Assembly (NCBI GenBank): GCA_025355565.1
Contig: JANXZK010000023.1
Location: forward strand, 1-51,389
DNA: 51,389 nucleotides
Origin: a bacterium
GTDB lineage: Bacteria > Patescibacteriota > Minisyncoccia > Phycocordibacterales > PALSA-1337
Reading direction: 5' to 3'
The translations under genes were made by a program, and so were the position numbers. The notes under the pieces were generated by a model. It had not been told where the DNA came from. It ran no database searches and saw only the letters and a list, made by a program, of their open reading frames with translations. Shown piece by piece: positions 7,667 through 15,507 of the stretch (positions within the stretch are counted from its first letter, which is position 1; each line of letters starts with the position of its first letter).

Positions 7667-7763
7667 GCGCACATCCTATCAAACAACAGATAAAATCCAG
7701 ATGAATTTTTGTTCAAAAAGCGATAAAGAAAAGATAAAATTTCGATAAAGAAAAGATAAAATC
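7667..7763 (-). promoter_or_regulatory. Promoter/operator shared with comM
   Basis: On the minus strand it has two tandem copies, 22 bp apart, of ATTTTATCTTTTCTTTATC (7762-7744 and 7740-7722). Then come TTGAAC (7716-7711), another GATTTTATC (7697-7689), and GATAGGATG plus five bases before the ATG. From 7743 down to the start codon it aligns without gaps to the comM upstream region. TTGAAC is a plausible -35 box. The -10 position (TTATCT) is poor, which suggests an activator or alternative factor. Confidence 0.75.
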
Positions 7764-7782
7764 TGAGAAGCCGACTATGCCT

Positions 7783-8148
7783 TTATTTGTGAGCGTGCTT
7801 TATAGATGTTCTAGCCGACGAGTTGGCTTCCAGGCGTTCTTTTTCGATGGGTTGACCGCACTTTTCACATATTCCATAGGTGCCAGCAGTGATCCTTTCG
7901 AGAGCGTCATTCACCTCTGTCAACTGATCATCAAGCTTGCTCACGATATTGCTATTGCCCTCATACTCTTCGAGCTTGTCCGCAACGGCATTTTCATCCG
8001 CCTTGTCGACCTCCATATCCTGAGTCGCCGCTTCCCAGCCATTCTTCGCTGAAGGATTTTTCTGCCCGATAGAAGCCAGCTCTCCCTCTAGTTCAGTCTT
8101 CTCGGCTAATAATTTCTCCTTAAAATTTTGTGTGTCTTTTGTGTTCAT
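7783..8148 (-). CDS. DksA/TraR-family zinc-finger protein
   Basis: A 121-aa protein with an N-terminal coiled-coil-like segment and a C-terminal YGICEKCGQPIEKERLEA element, characteristic of the DksA/TraR C4 zinc finger. The usual second half of the finger (RTCxxC/H) reads RTSIKHAHK, so one cysteine is replaced by Ser and the last ligand may be His. Zinc binding may be altered or lost. Family members bind RNA polymerase in the secondary channel and modulate initiation. It ends 20 bp before the shared promoter of the pilus operon and lies on the same strand, but that operon has its own upstream region. Confidence 0.85.
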   Translation of the reverse strand: MNTKDTQNFKEKLLAEKTELEGELASIGQKNPSAKNGWEAATQDMEVDKADENAVADKLEEYEGNSNIVSKLDDQLTEVNDALERITAGTYGICEKCGQPIEKERLEANSSARTSIKHAHK

Positions 8149-8160
8149 AATAGTAAAATT

Positions 8161-9486
8161 CTATCGTATAAAAGCTTGTTTTTCAAGTCGAGCGATGATC
8201 TCGGTCAATACGGCCTCATTGCTCGCTATGACCAATCTCTGATTGTCTACGAATGAGTACAAGAACAAGACGTCTCCATTCACTGTGACGAACTCTCTCA
8301 CATCTTTGTTCCGAATTATCCTGTCCACAAACTGACCTCTCAAAGTAAAGTAAGGCACTACAGGTGTCTCGCTCATTGTCGTAGTGGAAGTCACTGTTGT
8401 TGAGGCGACTGTCGAAGTTGCTGTCGTAGTCGTCCCAGATGGCGGCAATATAGCTTCCAGATTTTGTAATGGATCGGAATATGTGGATGAAGCAGGTGTA
8501 CTGGCTATACCCATGACTACTCCATTATATATATACTGCCTCAAATCATCTGACATGACGCTCTCCCACGCTAACATTCCCGCGAAAGCATTTTGGAAGA
8601 AATTATTGGTAACAACGACAAAGACGCTCTTCTTTTTTTGTTTATCAGCATATATGCCGAGCATCCACTTGGTTGACAGAGATCTTTCCAGCATGTTTGG
8701 TGGCTGGATCTTCATGATCTTGATCATCTCACTCGTCGTCGGCCTAGTTTTGACTCCTTTTACCGTGGTATAAGGGATGATCTCTTCGATCGTTCCTGCG
8801 ACTCCTGGGCTCGATATCAGTGATTGGATCTTGGATAGAATGGCAAAGTCATTCAGTCCATCGACCGCCATTATTTTTTGCGAATCGGAAGGTACGACAG
8901 ATGCTACGGGTGTCGCTCGTTGCTCGACTGACGTTGCCGGCGCGAGCGGACTCAGGCTGTAGAGGTAATACGCCCCCGCCACGCCGACTAGTATGAGCAA
9001 TAGGCTAAATACCGCCATGAGAGATTTCTTCTTGCTATCTCTGGGCTCCTTGTTGATGAGCTGATCTTTCTGACCAGTTTCCTTCTTGTTTTCAGCCATT
9101 ACCATATCTATCTTTGATGTACCTTTTTTCTTCATGAGGTTGGCAATATCGCCTTCGTAAGTACGTATCGAACTGATCCCGGGAAAAGTATCGCCTGGAA
9201 CACTGCTCGAAAGATTTGCCGCTGGGACCATCGGTTTGATCGATGTGGCAGGCTTGATTGGTTTTATTTGTGAACTCAGTCCAACTGGTTGGGGACTTAT
9301 CACTTTGGGTTTCGTATCATGAACCTGCACGGACGCCATCTCGGTATCAAAATCACCAGTAACAGGCTTAATTTTGAGATCAGGAGAGACTTCAAATACT
9401 TGTTCCGGTTGATATTTTGCCTCGTCTGGTTTATCGACAGGATTGATTGCTGCGGCGCTTGGCTCTAATACGATGTCATCATTCAT
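8161..9486 (-). CDS. Single-pass membrane protein of unknown function
   Basis: A 441-aa protein not recognised by family. About 165 residues of Pro/Lys/Ser-rich N-terminal region precede one membrane helix (SLMAVFSLLLILVGVAGAYY). A conserved-looking extracellular part follows (FAILSKIQSLISS; SVFVVVTNNFFQNAF; FTLRGQFVDRIIRN). It contains a Thr/Ser-rich stretch (about residues 350-370) like the linkers in other surface proteins here. Topology suggests a long cytoplasmic tail and an outer domain. It lies between pnp and the DksA-like gene on the same strand, 42 bp from pnp. Confidence 0.75.
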   Translation of the reverse strand: MNDDIVLEPSAAAINPVDKPDEAKYQPEQVFEVSPDLKIKPVTGDFDTEMASVQVHDTKPKVISPQPVGLSSQIKPIKPATSIKPMVPAANLSSSVPGDTFPGISSIRTYEGDIANLMKKKGTSKIDMVMAENKKETGQKDQLINKEPRDSKKKSLMAVFSLLLILVGVAGAYYLYSLSPLAPATSVEQRATPVASVVPSDSQKIMAVDGLNDFAILSKIQSLISSPGVAGTIEEIIPYTTVKGVKTRPTTSEMIKIMKIQPPNMLERSLSTKWMLGIYADKQKKKSVFVVVTNNFFQNAFAGMLAWESVMSDDLRQYIYNGVVMGIASTPASSTYSDPLQNLEAILPPSGTTTTATSTVASTTVTSTTTMSETPVVPYFTLRGQFVDRIIRNKDVREFVTVNGDVLFLYSFVDNQRLVIASNEAVLTEIIARLEKQAFIR

Positions 9487-9528
9487 TTGACATCATTGTA
9501 ATATTATATAAATCATTAGTCCAATTTA

Positions 9529-11691
9529 CTAATATCTCTTCGTAAATGGTTTCTTTACCATCGGTACTTCTTCTTTCTTTGTAAAGAAGTCAGGATTGGC
9601 GCCTTTGATAGACAGATTGATCCTGCCTTTATCATCGACCTCTTTTACGATAACAGGCACTTTGTCCCCTTCTTTCAAGTATGTTGTGACTCTCTCGACA
9701 CGGAACGGAGCGATCTCGGAGACGTGGACTAGACCTTCGGCATTCGCGCCGATCTTGACGAAAGCTCCGAAGTCCATGAGCCTGGTCACTTCCCCATCGA
9801 ATTTCTCACCGGGCATGTACTCACGGGTCATTCCAACGATGATCTCTTTTGCCTTCTGTGCGGTCTCATTCTTTCCAGTGATGAATATCGAGCCATCATC
9901 TTCTATCGTGATGTCTTCCACCCCAGTGACATCACGTATTTCATTGATCGTCTTACCTCCTGAGCCGATAACTAGTCCGATCTGATCAGGCTTGATCTTG
10001 ATAACGAGTATCTCTGGTGCATTCGATGATATCTTTGCTCGTGGCGCAGCAATCTCATTTTCTATGACGTCCAGGATCTTGAAACGAGCGGCTTTGGCCT
10101 TTGCGAAAGCTTCACTCAATATCTTCAATGGAATACCGCCGACTTTGACGTCCATTTGTACAGCAGTGATGCCATCTCTGGTTCCCGCAACTTTGAAATC
10201 CATATCACCATGATGATCTTCAGGGCCTTGGATATCCGTAAGGACTCTATATTCCAGCTCTCCACCAGATCTGGCATTTTTCATTTTCCTCATCATGAGT
10301 CCCGATGCTATACCGGCAACAGGTGCTTTTATCGGAACTCCACCATCCATCAGGGCAAGTGTAGACCCGCAAACCGATCCCATTGATGTTGAACCATTTG
10401 AAGCGAAGGCTTCGGAGACGAGCCTGATCGTATATGGGAATTTATCTTTCCCCGGGATGACTGGCACGAGCGCCTTCTCTGCCAGTGCGCCATGACCGAT
10501 CATACGGCGGTTGGTATTCCCTACGCGGCCCGTCTCACCTGTCGAAAATGGCGGGAAGTTATAGTGGTGCATAAATCTCTTGTTTTCCGTTTGACTTAAC
10601 CCTTCTATTATCTGCGCGTCTCCAGGAGAACCGAGTGTGAGAGTCGACATGATATGAGTTCCGCCGCGATAGAATATACCAGAGCCATGAAGTATCGGCG
10701 AAACACCCCCTGCTTGCGCGAAAAGTGGACGCACATCATCCATTCCACGACCATCCGCACGCTTGTTTTCGTCTATCGCACCATCGTGGATAAGATCATT
10801 TACAGCTTCTTCGAATACTTCTTGGGCCATCAACGCATCGCCTTCAGGCATCTTTTCTGTGAAAAGTTTCGCCCATTCACCATTGATCTCATCGATCTTC
10901 GAATGGCCCGGCACCTTGCTGAATATGAATTTATCGAGTTTTGGTCCGATCTCCTTATCGAACAGTTCTTTCGTACCAGGAGTCGGATCCTTGATCATGA
11001 CATCGGCTTTCTTTTTACCGATCTCGGCGGCGATCTTTGATTGCCAAGCTTGGATTTTTTCTATCTCCGTTGACGCGAGTCTCAGGGCTTCATCCAGTGT
11101 GCTCTCAGAGACTTCCTTGCTCGCGACTTCGATCATATTGATCATGCTATCCTTGCCACAAGCTACCATTTCGAGACTCACACCTTGATCTTCTCTCACC
11201 TTAAAATCAGGGTTGACCAACCATTCACTGTTTTTACTTATGCGTACAGCTGATGCTGGACCATTCCATGGAATATCGGAAACCCCGAGAGCGAGTGACG
11301 ATGCGATAACTGCCAATATATCCGGGTCGTCTTGTCCGATAGAGAGAGTGGTGACGATGACTTGGACTTCATTTCGCATTTTTTGATTGAATAATGGTCG
11401 GATCGTTCGATCTACTATGCGACCAGAAAGTATAGCTTCTGTCGAAGGTCTCCCTTCTCGGCGTACGAATCTAGATCCCAAAATCTTTCCCGTAGCATAG
11501 AACCTCTCTTCAAAATCAACTGTGAGTGGGAAAAAGTCCCCATCTTTCAAGCCTCCCATACATGCTGTTGCTAATACTGTCGTGTCACCATAACGGACGA
11601 TGACAGAACCATTCGTCTGGTCCGCGAGGTCGTTAAATTCCGCAGAAAGTGTCTTTCCGCCGATCTCGATCGAATATTGTTTTTTGTTCAT
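9529..11691 (-). CDS. pnp: Polyribonucleotide nucleotidyltransferase (PNPase)
   Basis: A 720-aa enzyme that degrades RNA 3' to 5' by phosphorolysis. Order: first RNase PH-like domain (GGLKDGDFFPLTVDFEERF), helical linker, second RNase PH domain (GSPGDAQIIEGLSQ; GSVCGSTLALMDGGVP), KH domain (IGLVIGSGGKTINEI) and S1 domain (GEVTRLMDFGAFVKIG). Length is normal. It starts at ATG 11691 after a structured leader. With rny at 24105-25634 it supplies both halves of a Gram-positive-like RNA decay route. Confidence 0.97.
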   Translation of the reverse strand: MNKKQYSIEIGGKTLSAEFNDLADQTNGSVIVRYGDTTVLATACMGGLKDGDFFPLTVDFEERFYATGKILGSRFVRREGRPSTEAILSGRIVDRTIRPLFNQKMRNEVQVIVTTLSIGQDDPDILAVIASSLALGVSDIPWNGPASAVRISKNSEWLVNPDFKVREDQGVSLEMVACGKDSMINMIEVASKEVSESTLDEALRLASTEIEKIQAWQSKIAAEIGKKKADVMIKDPTPGTKELFDKEIGPKLDKFIFSKVPGHSKIDEINGEWAKLFTEKMPEGDALMAQEVFEEAVNDLIHDGAIDENKRADGRGMDDVRPLFAQAGGVSPILHGSGIFYRGGTHIMSTLTLGSPGDAQIIEGLSQTENKRFMHHYNFPPFSTGETGRVGNTNRRMIGHGALAEKALVPVIPGKDKFPYTIRLVSEAFASNGSTSMGSVCGSTLALMDGGVPIKAPVAGIASGLMMRKMKNARSGGELEYRVLTDIQGPEDHHGDMDFKVAGTRDGITAVQMDVKVGGIPLKILSEAFAKAKAARFKILDVIENEIAAPRAKISSNAPEILVIKIKPDQIGLVIGSGGKTINEIRDVTGVEDITIEDDGSIFITGKNETAQKAKEIIVGMTREYMPGEKFDGEVTRLMDFGAFVKIGANAEGLVHVSEIAPFRVERVTTYLKEGDKVPVIVKEVDDKGRINLSIKGANPDFFTKKEEVPMVKKPFTKRY

Positions 11692-11750
11692 GATCGTAAG
11701 TCACAGTAACCAGTAAACTGTTTACCGATCTCTGTGTGTCGCCTACAGAT

Positions 11751-11800
11751 TTCAGACTTGGTCCGCCTCATATTGGGGCGGTCAAACCTGTCTATCTGAA
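11751..11800 (-). promoter_or_regulatory. Hairpin in the pnp leader
   Basis: In the 5' leader of pnp, CCGCC (11763-11767) pairs with GGCGG (11777-11781), enclosed by TTCAGA/TCTGAA (11751-11756, 11795-11800). In other bacteria pnp leaders carry a hairpin cut by RNase III for autoregulation. A similar role here is inferred only from position. The rest of 11692-11877 shows no gene. Confidence 0.4.
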
Positions 11801-11901
11801 GGCGAAGTTATTTGATAATTGCCCTCAATAATGTGCTCCGAACACAGTTAATGTAGCAGAAATAATGTAGGAGGTCTACACCTTCTACAAGGTGTAATAC
11901 A

Positions 11902-12066
11902 AGGTAACTCGCACCTGTCCACTCACTTCCTCGCAATTTGCTAGCAATCTCTCGGCATTTTCACAAAGTATTCGCTCCATGGATTCACTCATCATGAAGG
12001 AAAATGTCACGAGATATTGCTTCGCAAAGAGTGCTCGGCCGTTCGAGGGTGAGGTGCGAGTTACCT
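11902..12066. repeat. 165-bp element with 15-bp perfect terminal inverted repeats
   Basis: The ends AGGTAACTCGCACCT (11902-11916) and AGGTGCGAGTTACCT (12052-12066) are exact inverted repeats. Positions 11981-12056 recur in opposite orientation at 51241-51316 with only three differences in 76 bp. An open frame runs through on the minus strand (11885-12109) and reads through the repeat ends, but it overlaps the NYN gene tail and is probably not a gene. It resembles a MITE-like or other small dispersed element inserted just after the NYN gene. An adjacent 8-bp-stem hairpin (11877-11896) lies outside it. Confidence 0.65.
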
Positions 12067-12086
12067 CTACAGGAGTAAAATATTCC

Positions 12087-12611
12087 CTACTTCTTCCCTC
12101 CACCACCACGGAGCAAGTACTTGTTCACACTTTCATCTAGATCCATGAAATTGTCTGACGACTCGATGAGTTTAGCGGATGTAGATTTCCCGAATGAAAC
12201 AACTTCAACCTGGCAACCTTGGTTCATTTGCAGATACTCGACGAGAGGCACGAAGTCTCCATCACCGGTTAAGAGGATCACCGCGTCTAATTTTGGTGAT
12301 AGTTTGACTGCATCTATGGCGAGTCCGACGTCCCAGTCAGCTTTCTTGGCGCCAGAACTGAATATTTGGAGGTCTTTGACTTTCGTCTCGATACCCATCT
12401 TGGTCAATGCGTCGAAAAAGGCATTCTCTTCACCTGATTCTGTGGAGATGACATACGCAACGGCACGGACTAGTTTGCGACCATCCAAGGAGTCTTTGAC
12501 AATCTGCCCGAAATTGACCTTCGAATGATATAGATTCTTTGCGCTGTGATATAGATTTTGCGCATCGATGAAAATGCCGACACGTTGCTCTTTGTGTTTA
12601 ATGATTGACAT
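12087..12611 (-). CDS. NYN-domain (LabA/DUF88) putative ribonuclease
   Basis: A 174-aa PIN-like nuclease domain. Acidic metal-binding residues are visible in VGIFIDAQNLYHSA, KADWDVGLAIDAV and LLTGDGDFVPLV, the three motifs of the NYN family. Such proteins act on RNA, but the target here is unknown. The start MSIIKHKEQRVG at 12611 is preferred because the motif normally follows closely after the N-terminus; the frame is open to 12653. The protein ends in a Gly/Lys tail (RGGGGKK). The inverted-repeat element begins 20 bp after the stop. Confidence 0.85.
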   Translation of the reverse strand: MSIIKHKEQRVGIFIDAQNLYHSAKNLYHSKVNFGQIVKDSLDGRKLVRAVAYVISTESGEENAFFDALTKMGIETKVKDLQIFSSGAKKADWDVGLAIDAVKLSPKLDAVILLTGDGDFVPLVEYLQMNQGCQVEVVSFGKSTSAKLIESSDNFMDLDESVNKYLLRGGGGKK

Positions 12612-12853
12612 ATGAAAATATATTAAATACTTATTAAATGAGCTAGCTATCATTGTATATGGAATATTGGATATTTACCAATGATGCACTAGCTTTCCGC
12701 CGCGCATGATCTAGCTTATGAATTCAATGATCAATCGCAACATTCCAAATCCCTAGCGGTGACTATCGATTGGATTGTCCATTCGGATGAAAAAATGAAA
12801 TTGCCGAATATTTCGGACTTCAATATCAAATGAGATTCTTTAGATGAATCCGG

Positions 12854-13120
12854 TTACTTCTTCAACTCCAACTGTTTGATGATCGTAGAATATCTCTTTG
12901 GATAGTTCTTCTTGAGGTAGACCAAGTGTGTCTGGCGATCAGCAACCATACCTAGGAGTCCGCGTCTCGAATGGTTATCTTTGCGGTGTTTCTTCAGATG
13001 ACCAGTCAATTCATTGATCCTCTTGGTCAATAGTGCGACTTGAACCTCTGGAGAACCGGTATCTTTGTCATGAACGCCTGATTCCTTGATGATTTTGATC
13101 TTTTGTCTCGGTGTTAACAT
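12854..13120 (-). CDS. rpsO: 30S ribosomal protein S15
   Basis: An 88-aa protein with the S15 pattern: [24 protein letters not shown], then [16 protein letters not shown], and [10 protein letters not shown]. It binds 16S rRNA early in small-subunit assembly. The true start is MLTPRQK at 13120; the frame is open further upstream without meaning. It is on the pnp strand but separated from it by the NYN gene, so the classical rpsO-pnp pairing is interrupted. It is divergent from the recombinase gene. Confidence 0.95.
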   Translation of the reverse strand: MLTPRQKIKIIKESGVHDKDTGSPEVQVALLTKRINELTGHLKKHRKDNHSRRGLLGMVADRQTHLVYLKKNYPKRYSTIIKQLELKK

Positions 13121-13177
13121 GGAAATGATATTAGCATGAATGATGGTGGCATGCAAGAAAAATGTTACAATATCCTC

Positions 13178-14101
13178 ATGTCGCACAATATTCAGGAGAT
13201 GAAACAGCAATTTCTCGAATATATCGAGATAGAGAAAGGCCGCGGAGTGAAAACGGTGGAAAATTATGACCGATATTTGAGACGTTTTATTGATCACGCA
13301 AAGGTTAAGAAAGCCGAAGATATCAGCGCGGAAATGGTACGCGAGTTCAGGTTGTGGCTAAATAGACAGTCGACAGGTAATATTCGCGCAACTGGCGATA
13401 CATTGAAAAAAAAGACACAGAATTATTACCTGATCGCTTTACGCGCGTTTCTCAAGTTTCTGGCGAAAAATGGTGTGAAATCTCTTGCGCCAGAGCAGAT
13501 AGAGCTTGCCAAGGTCGGTGATCGTTCATTGGATCTCATAACTCCAGGAGAACTGGAACGATTGCTCAATGCACCACAAGGCAACGAGCTCAATGTCTTG
13601 CGCGATAGAGCAATCCTACAGCTACTTTTTTCGACAGGGCTTCGTGTTTCCGAGTTGGCTTCCCTATCCAGCGACCTAGATCTATCATCTGACGAGTTCA
13701 CTGTACGAGGTAAAGGTGATAAAACGAGGGTGGTCTTCCTTTCTCCAGAGGCCAAGGATGCGGTGAAGAAATATCTCGATAAGCGTGCAGATGTCGATGA
13801 TGCGATGTTTGTGCGTATTGCTGGCAACGAAATGCGAGGAGTGAAAGGTGAAGCGGGACTAACTCGCCGCTCTATCGAGAGGATCGTAAAGAAATACGCA
13901 ATCAAGGCGGGCATCTCAAAGAAAGTCACGCCACACGTCATGCGCCACATGTTTGCGACGGATCTCTTGCGTAATGGTGCTGATCTGCGTTCCGTGCAAA
14001 TGCTTTTGGGACACGCCAATATTGGGACGACTCAGATATATACACATGTGACTGATTCTGAACTCAAACGGGTACATAAACAATTTCATAATAAAAGGTA
14101 A
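13178..14101 (+). CDS. Tyrosine site-specific recombinase (XerC/XerD type)
   Basis: A 307-aa recombinase with an N-terminal SAM-like core-binding domain (about residues 1-100) and a catalytic domain. Catalytic residues are seen in [12 protein letters not shown] (Arg), [12 protein letters not shown] (HxxR), [16 protein letters not shown] (His and the nucleophile Tyr). Length and layout match the housekeeping Xer protein that resolves chromosome dimers at dif rather than a phage integrase. ATG 13178 is chosen because [21 protein letters not shown] is a typical Xer start. TACAAT at 13165-13170 could be its -10 box, close to the start codon. Confidence 0.9.
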   Translation: MSHNIQEMKQQFLEYIEIEKGRGVKTVENYDRYLRRFIDHAKVKKAEDISAEMVREFRLWLNRQSTGNIRATGDTLKKKTQNYYLIALRAFLKFLAKNGVKSLAPEQIELAKVGDRSLDLITPGELERLLNAPQGNELNVLRDRAILQLLFSTGLRVSELASLSSDLDLSSDEFTVRGKGDKTRVVFLSPEAKDAVKKYLDKRADVDDAMFVRIAGNEMRGVKGEAGLTRRSIERIVKKYAIKAGISKKVTPHVMRHMFATDLLRNGADLRSVQMLLGHANIGTTQIYTHVTDSELKRVHKQFHNKR

Positions 14102-14160
14102 TGGGTAATGGGTAAACAGTGATCAGTAAACAGAGATTGCAACACATTTAACTAAATCAA

Positions 14161-14955
14161 ATGAAAATAATTTCTTGGAATGTAAACGGGATCCGCGCAG
14201 TCATCAAAAAGGGCTTATTCGCGCCATTTATTGAAAAATATCAGCCAGATGTTCTCTGTTTACAAGAAACAAAGGCAGAGCAAGGTCAGGCAATGATCGA
14301 TCTACCGCAGTACACAGAATATTGGAATTCAGCTATGAAAAAGGGATATTCAGGTACGGCGATATTCTCTAAAATAAAGCCGATCGGAGTGATAAATGGT
14401 CTGCCGGATGAGATCTGTGAGAAGTTTGGACTGATAGCCGATGAATACGGCGATCCTAGGACTGAGGGCCGCGTTATTGCCGCGGAATTCGCTGATTATT
14501 TTGTTGTCACTGTTTACACTCCGAACGCTAAGGATGATTTGAGTCGTATTCCCCTTCGACATAAACAGTGGGATCCGGCATTTCTCGCATATTGTAAATA
14601 TTTGGAAATTAAAAAGCCAGTGATTTTTTGCGGAGACTTGAATGTCGCGCATACTCCGGATGATCTCGCTCGCCCTAAAGATAATGTCGGGTTGAAAGGA
14701 TTTACGGTTGAGGAACGTGAAGGTTTCGATAATTTCATCAAGGCCGGTTTCGTTGACACATTCAGGATGTTCCGTAAAGGCAACAGTTTTTACACTTGGT
14801 GGTCTCACTTCGCCAACGCCCGTGCACGAAATGTAGGTTGGAGGATTGATTATGTGATTGTATCGAATAAATTGAAAGACCGGGTTAAGTCTGCGGCTAT
14901 TCACGCGGACGTCTTGGGATCAGATCATTGTCCGGTGGAGATGGAGATAGATTAG
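14161..14955 (+). CDS. xth: Exodeoxyribonuclease III / AP endonuclease
   Basis: A 264-aa enzyme of base-excision repair that cuts at abasic sites. Family motifs in order: SWNVNGIRA, VLCLQETKAE (metal-binding Glu), YSGTAIFSK, FCGDLNVAH (Asp-Asn), WRIDYVIVS and GSDHCPVEMEI (catalytic Asp-His). Length is normal. It follows the recombinase by 59 bp in the same direction. Confidence 0.95.
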   Translation: MKIISWNVNGIRAVIKKGLFAPFIEKYQPDVLCLQETKAEQGQAMIDLPQYTEYWNSAMKKGYSGTAIFSKIKPIGVINGLPDEICEKFGLIADEYGDPRTEGRVIAAEFADYFVVTVYTPNAKDDLSRIPLRHKQWDPAFLAYCKYLEIKKPVIFCGDLNVAHTPDDLARPKDNVGLKGFTVEEREGFDNFIKAGFVDTFRMFRKGNSFYTWWSHFANARARNVGWRIDYVIVSNKLKDRVKSAAIHADVLGSDHCPVEMEID

Positions 14956-15025
14956 GGATTGATTCCTTAAGAGTTTCTGCCCGCGGTTATTATTTGTACC
15001 TGAAAATCTATAAAATATCTCATAT

Positions 15026-15214
15026 ATGGAAAAGGCCCGTATTGAAGACCTAGAAGTGGTGAACAATGACGGGCCTACTGTGAACCCGCGAAGAACGAAA
15101 GAGCTTGAAGCTTACCGCTTCATTTTTGATCGCAAAATGGTGCGACTCAATATTTCATCAGGACTATTCCTAGATGTGTCGACGTGCATTTTTCTTGTTA
15201 AGTGGCGATCATGA
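15026..15214 (+). CDS. Possible 62-aa protein, unrecognised
   Basis: A short frame after xth encoding a charged N-terminal half (MEKARIEDLEVVNNDG...) and a more hydrophobic C-terminal end. There is no ribosome-binding site and no recognised motif. It sits in a 550-bp stretch (14956-15507) without a recognised gene. It may be a small protein or chance; listed for completeness. Confidence 0.25.
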   Translation: MEKARIEDLEVVNNDGPTVNPRRTKELEAYRFIFDRKMVRLNISSGLFLDVSTCIFLVKWRS

Positions 15215-15360
15215 GTGACGCCTTTTGAAATAGTTGAAAGAAAATGCTACGACATGTTCCAGCAACGGAACGATGAAATTAAAAATGTTCTTTGCGGCTT
15301 CGACGATACTAACTAGTGTGAAGCCTACCCAGCTTTTTGAAAGAACATTTGCTTGTCTAG

Positions 15361-15410
15361 ATTGTGAGAATAATATTTCCGAAAATATCCAGAGACATTA
15401 TTCTCACAAT
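15361..15410. repeat. 14-bp perfect inverted repeat
   Basis: ATTGTGAGAATAAT (15361-15374) and its exact complement (15397-15410) flank a 22-nt loop. It could be an RNA hairpin or a protein-binding palindrome. No T-tract follows. Confidence 0.6.
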
Positions 15411-15441
15411 CACCTCGGATAACAAACTGATCTGGTACTAT

Positions 15442-15477
15442 TGTATGTCCTTTACAAATGTCTGTAAAGGACATACA
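15442..15477. repeat. 14-bp perfect inverted repeat beside a DnaA box
   Basis: TGTATGTCCTTTAC (15442-15455) and its complement (15464-15477) with an 8-nt loop form a strong hairpin or cruciform. It is immediately followed by TGTGGATAA (15478-15486). It lies 3' of cca on the minus strand. Confidence 0.65.
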
Positions 15478-15486
15478 TGTGGATAA
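15478..15486 (-). promoter_or_regulatory. Perfect DnaA-box match
   Basis: TGTGGATAA is the complement of the consensus DnaA box TTATCCACA. A single box alone is weak evidence, but three more lie at 18432-18461 and the parS-like sites fall in between. Confidence 0.45.
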
Positions 15487-15507
15487 CTTTATATAAAAGA
15501 CAAAAAG

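Noticed and set aside
8384-8962. Plus-strand frames opposite the 8161-9486 gene and similar long antisense frames elsewhere
   Set aside because: They mirror the codon structure of the minus-strand gene and have no independent motif or start signal.
11885-12109. A 74-aa minus-strand open frame
   Set aside because: It lies inside the inverted-repeat element and overlaps the NYN gene tail. The three differences from the second repeat copy all change amino acids, giving no sign of protein-level selection.
15234-15422. A 62-codon plus-strand frame
   Set aside because: Its last third is the 14-bp inverted repeat; no ribosome-binding site and no family features.
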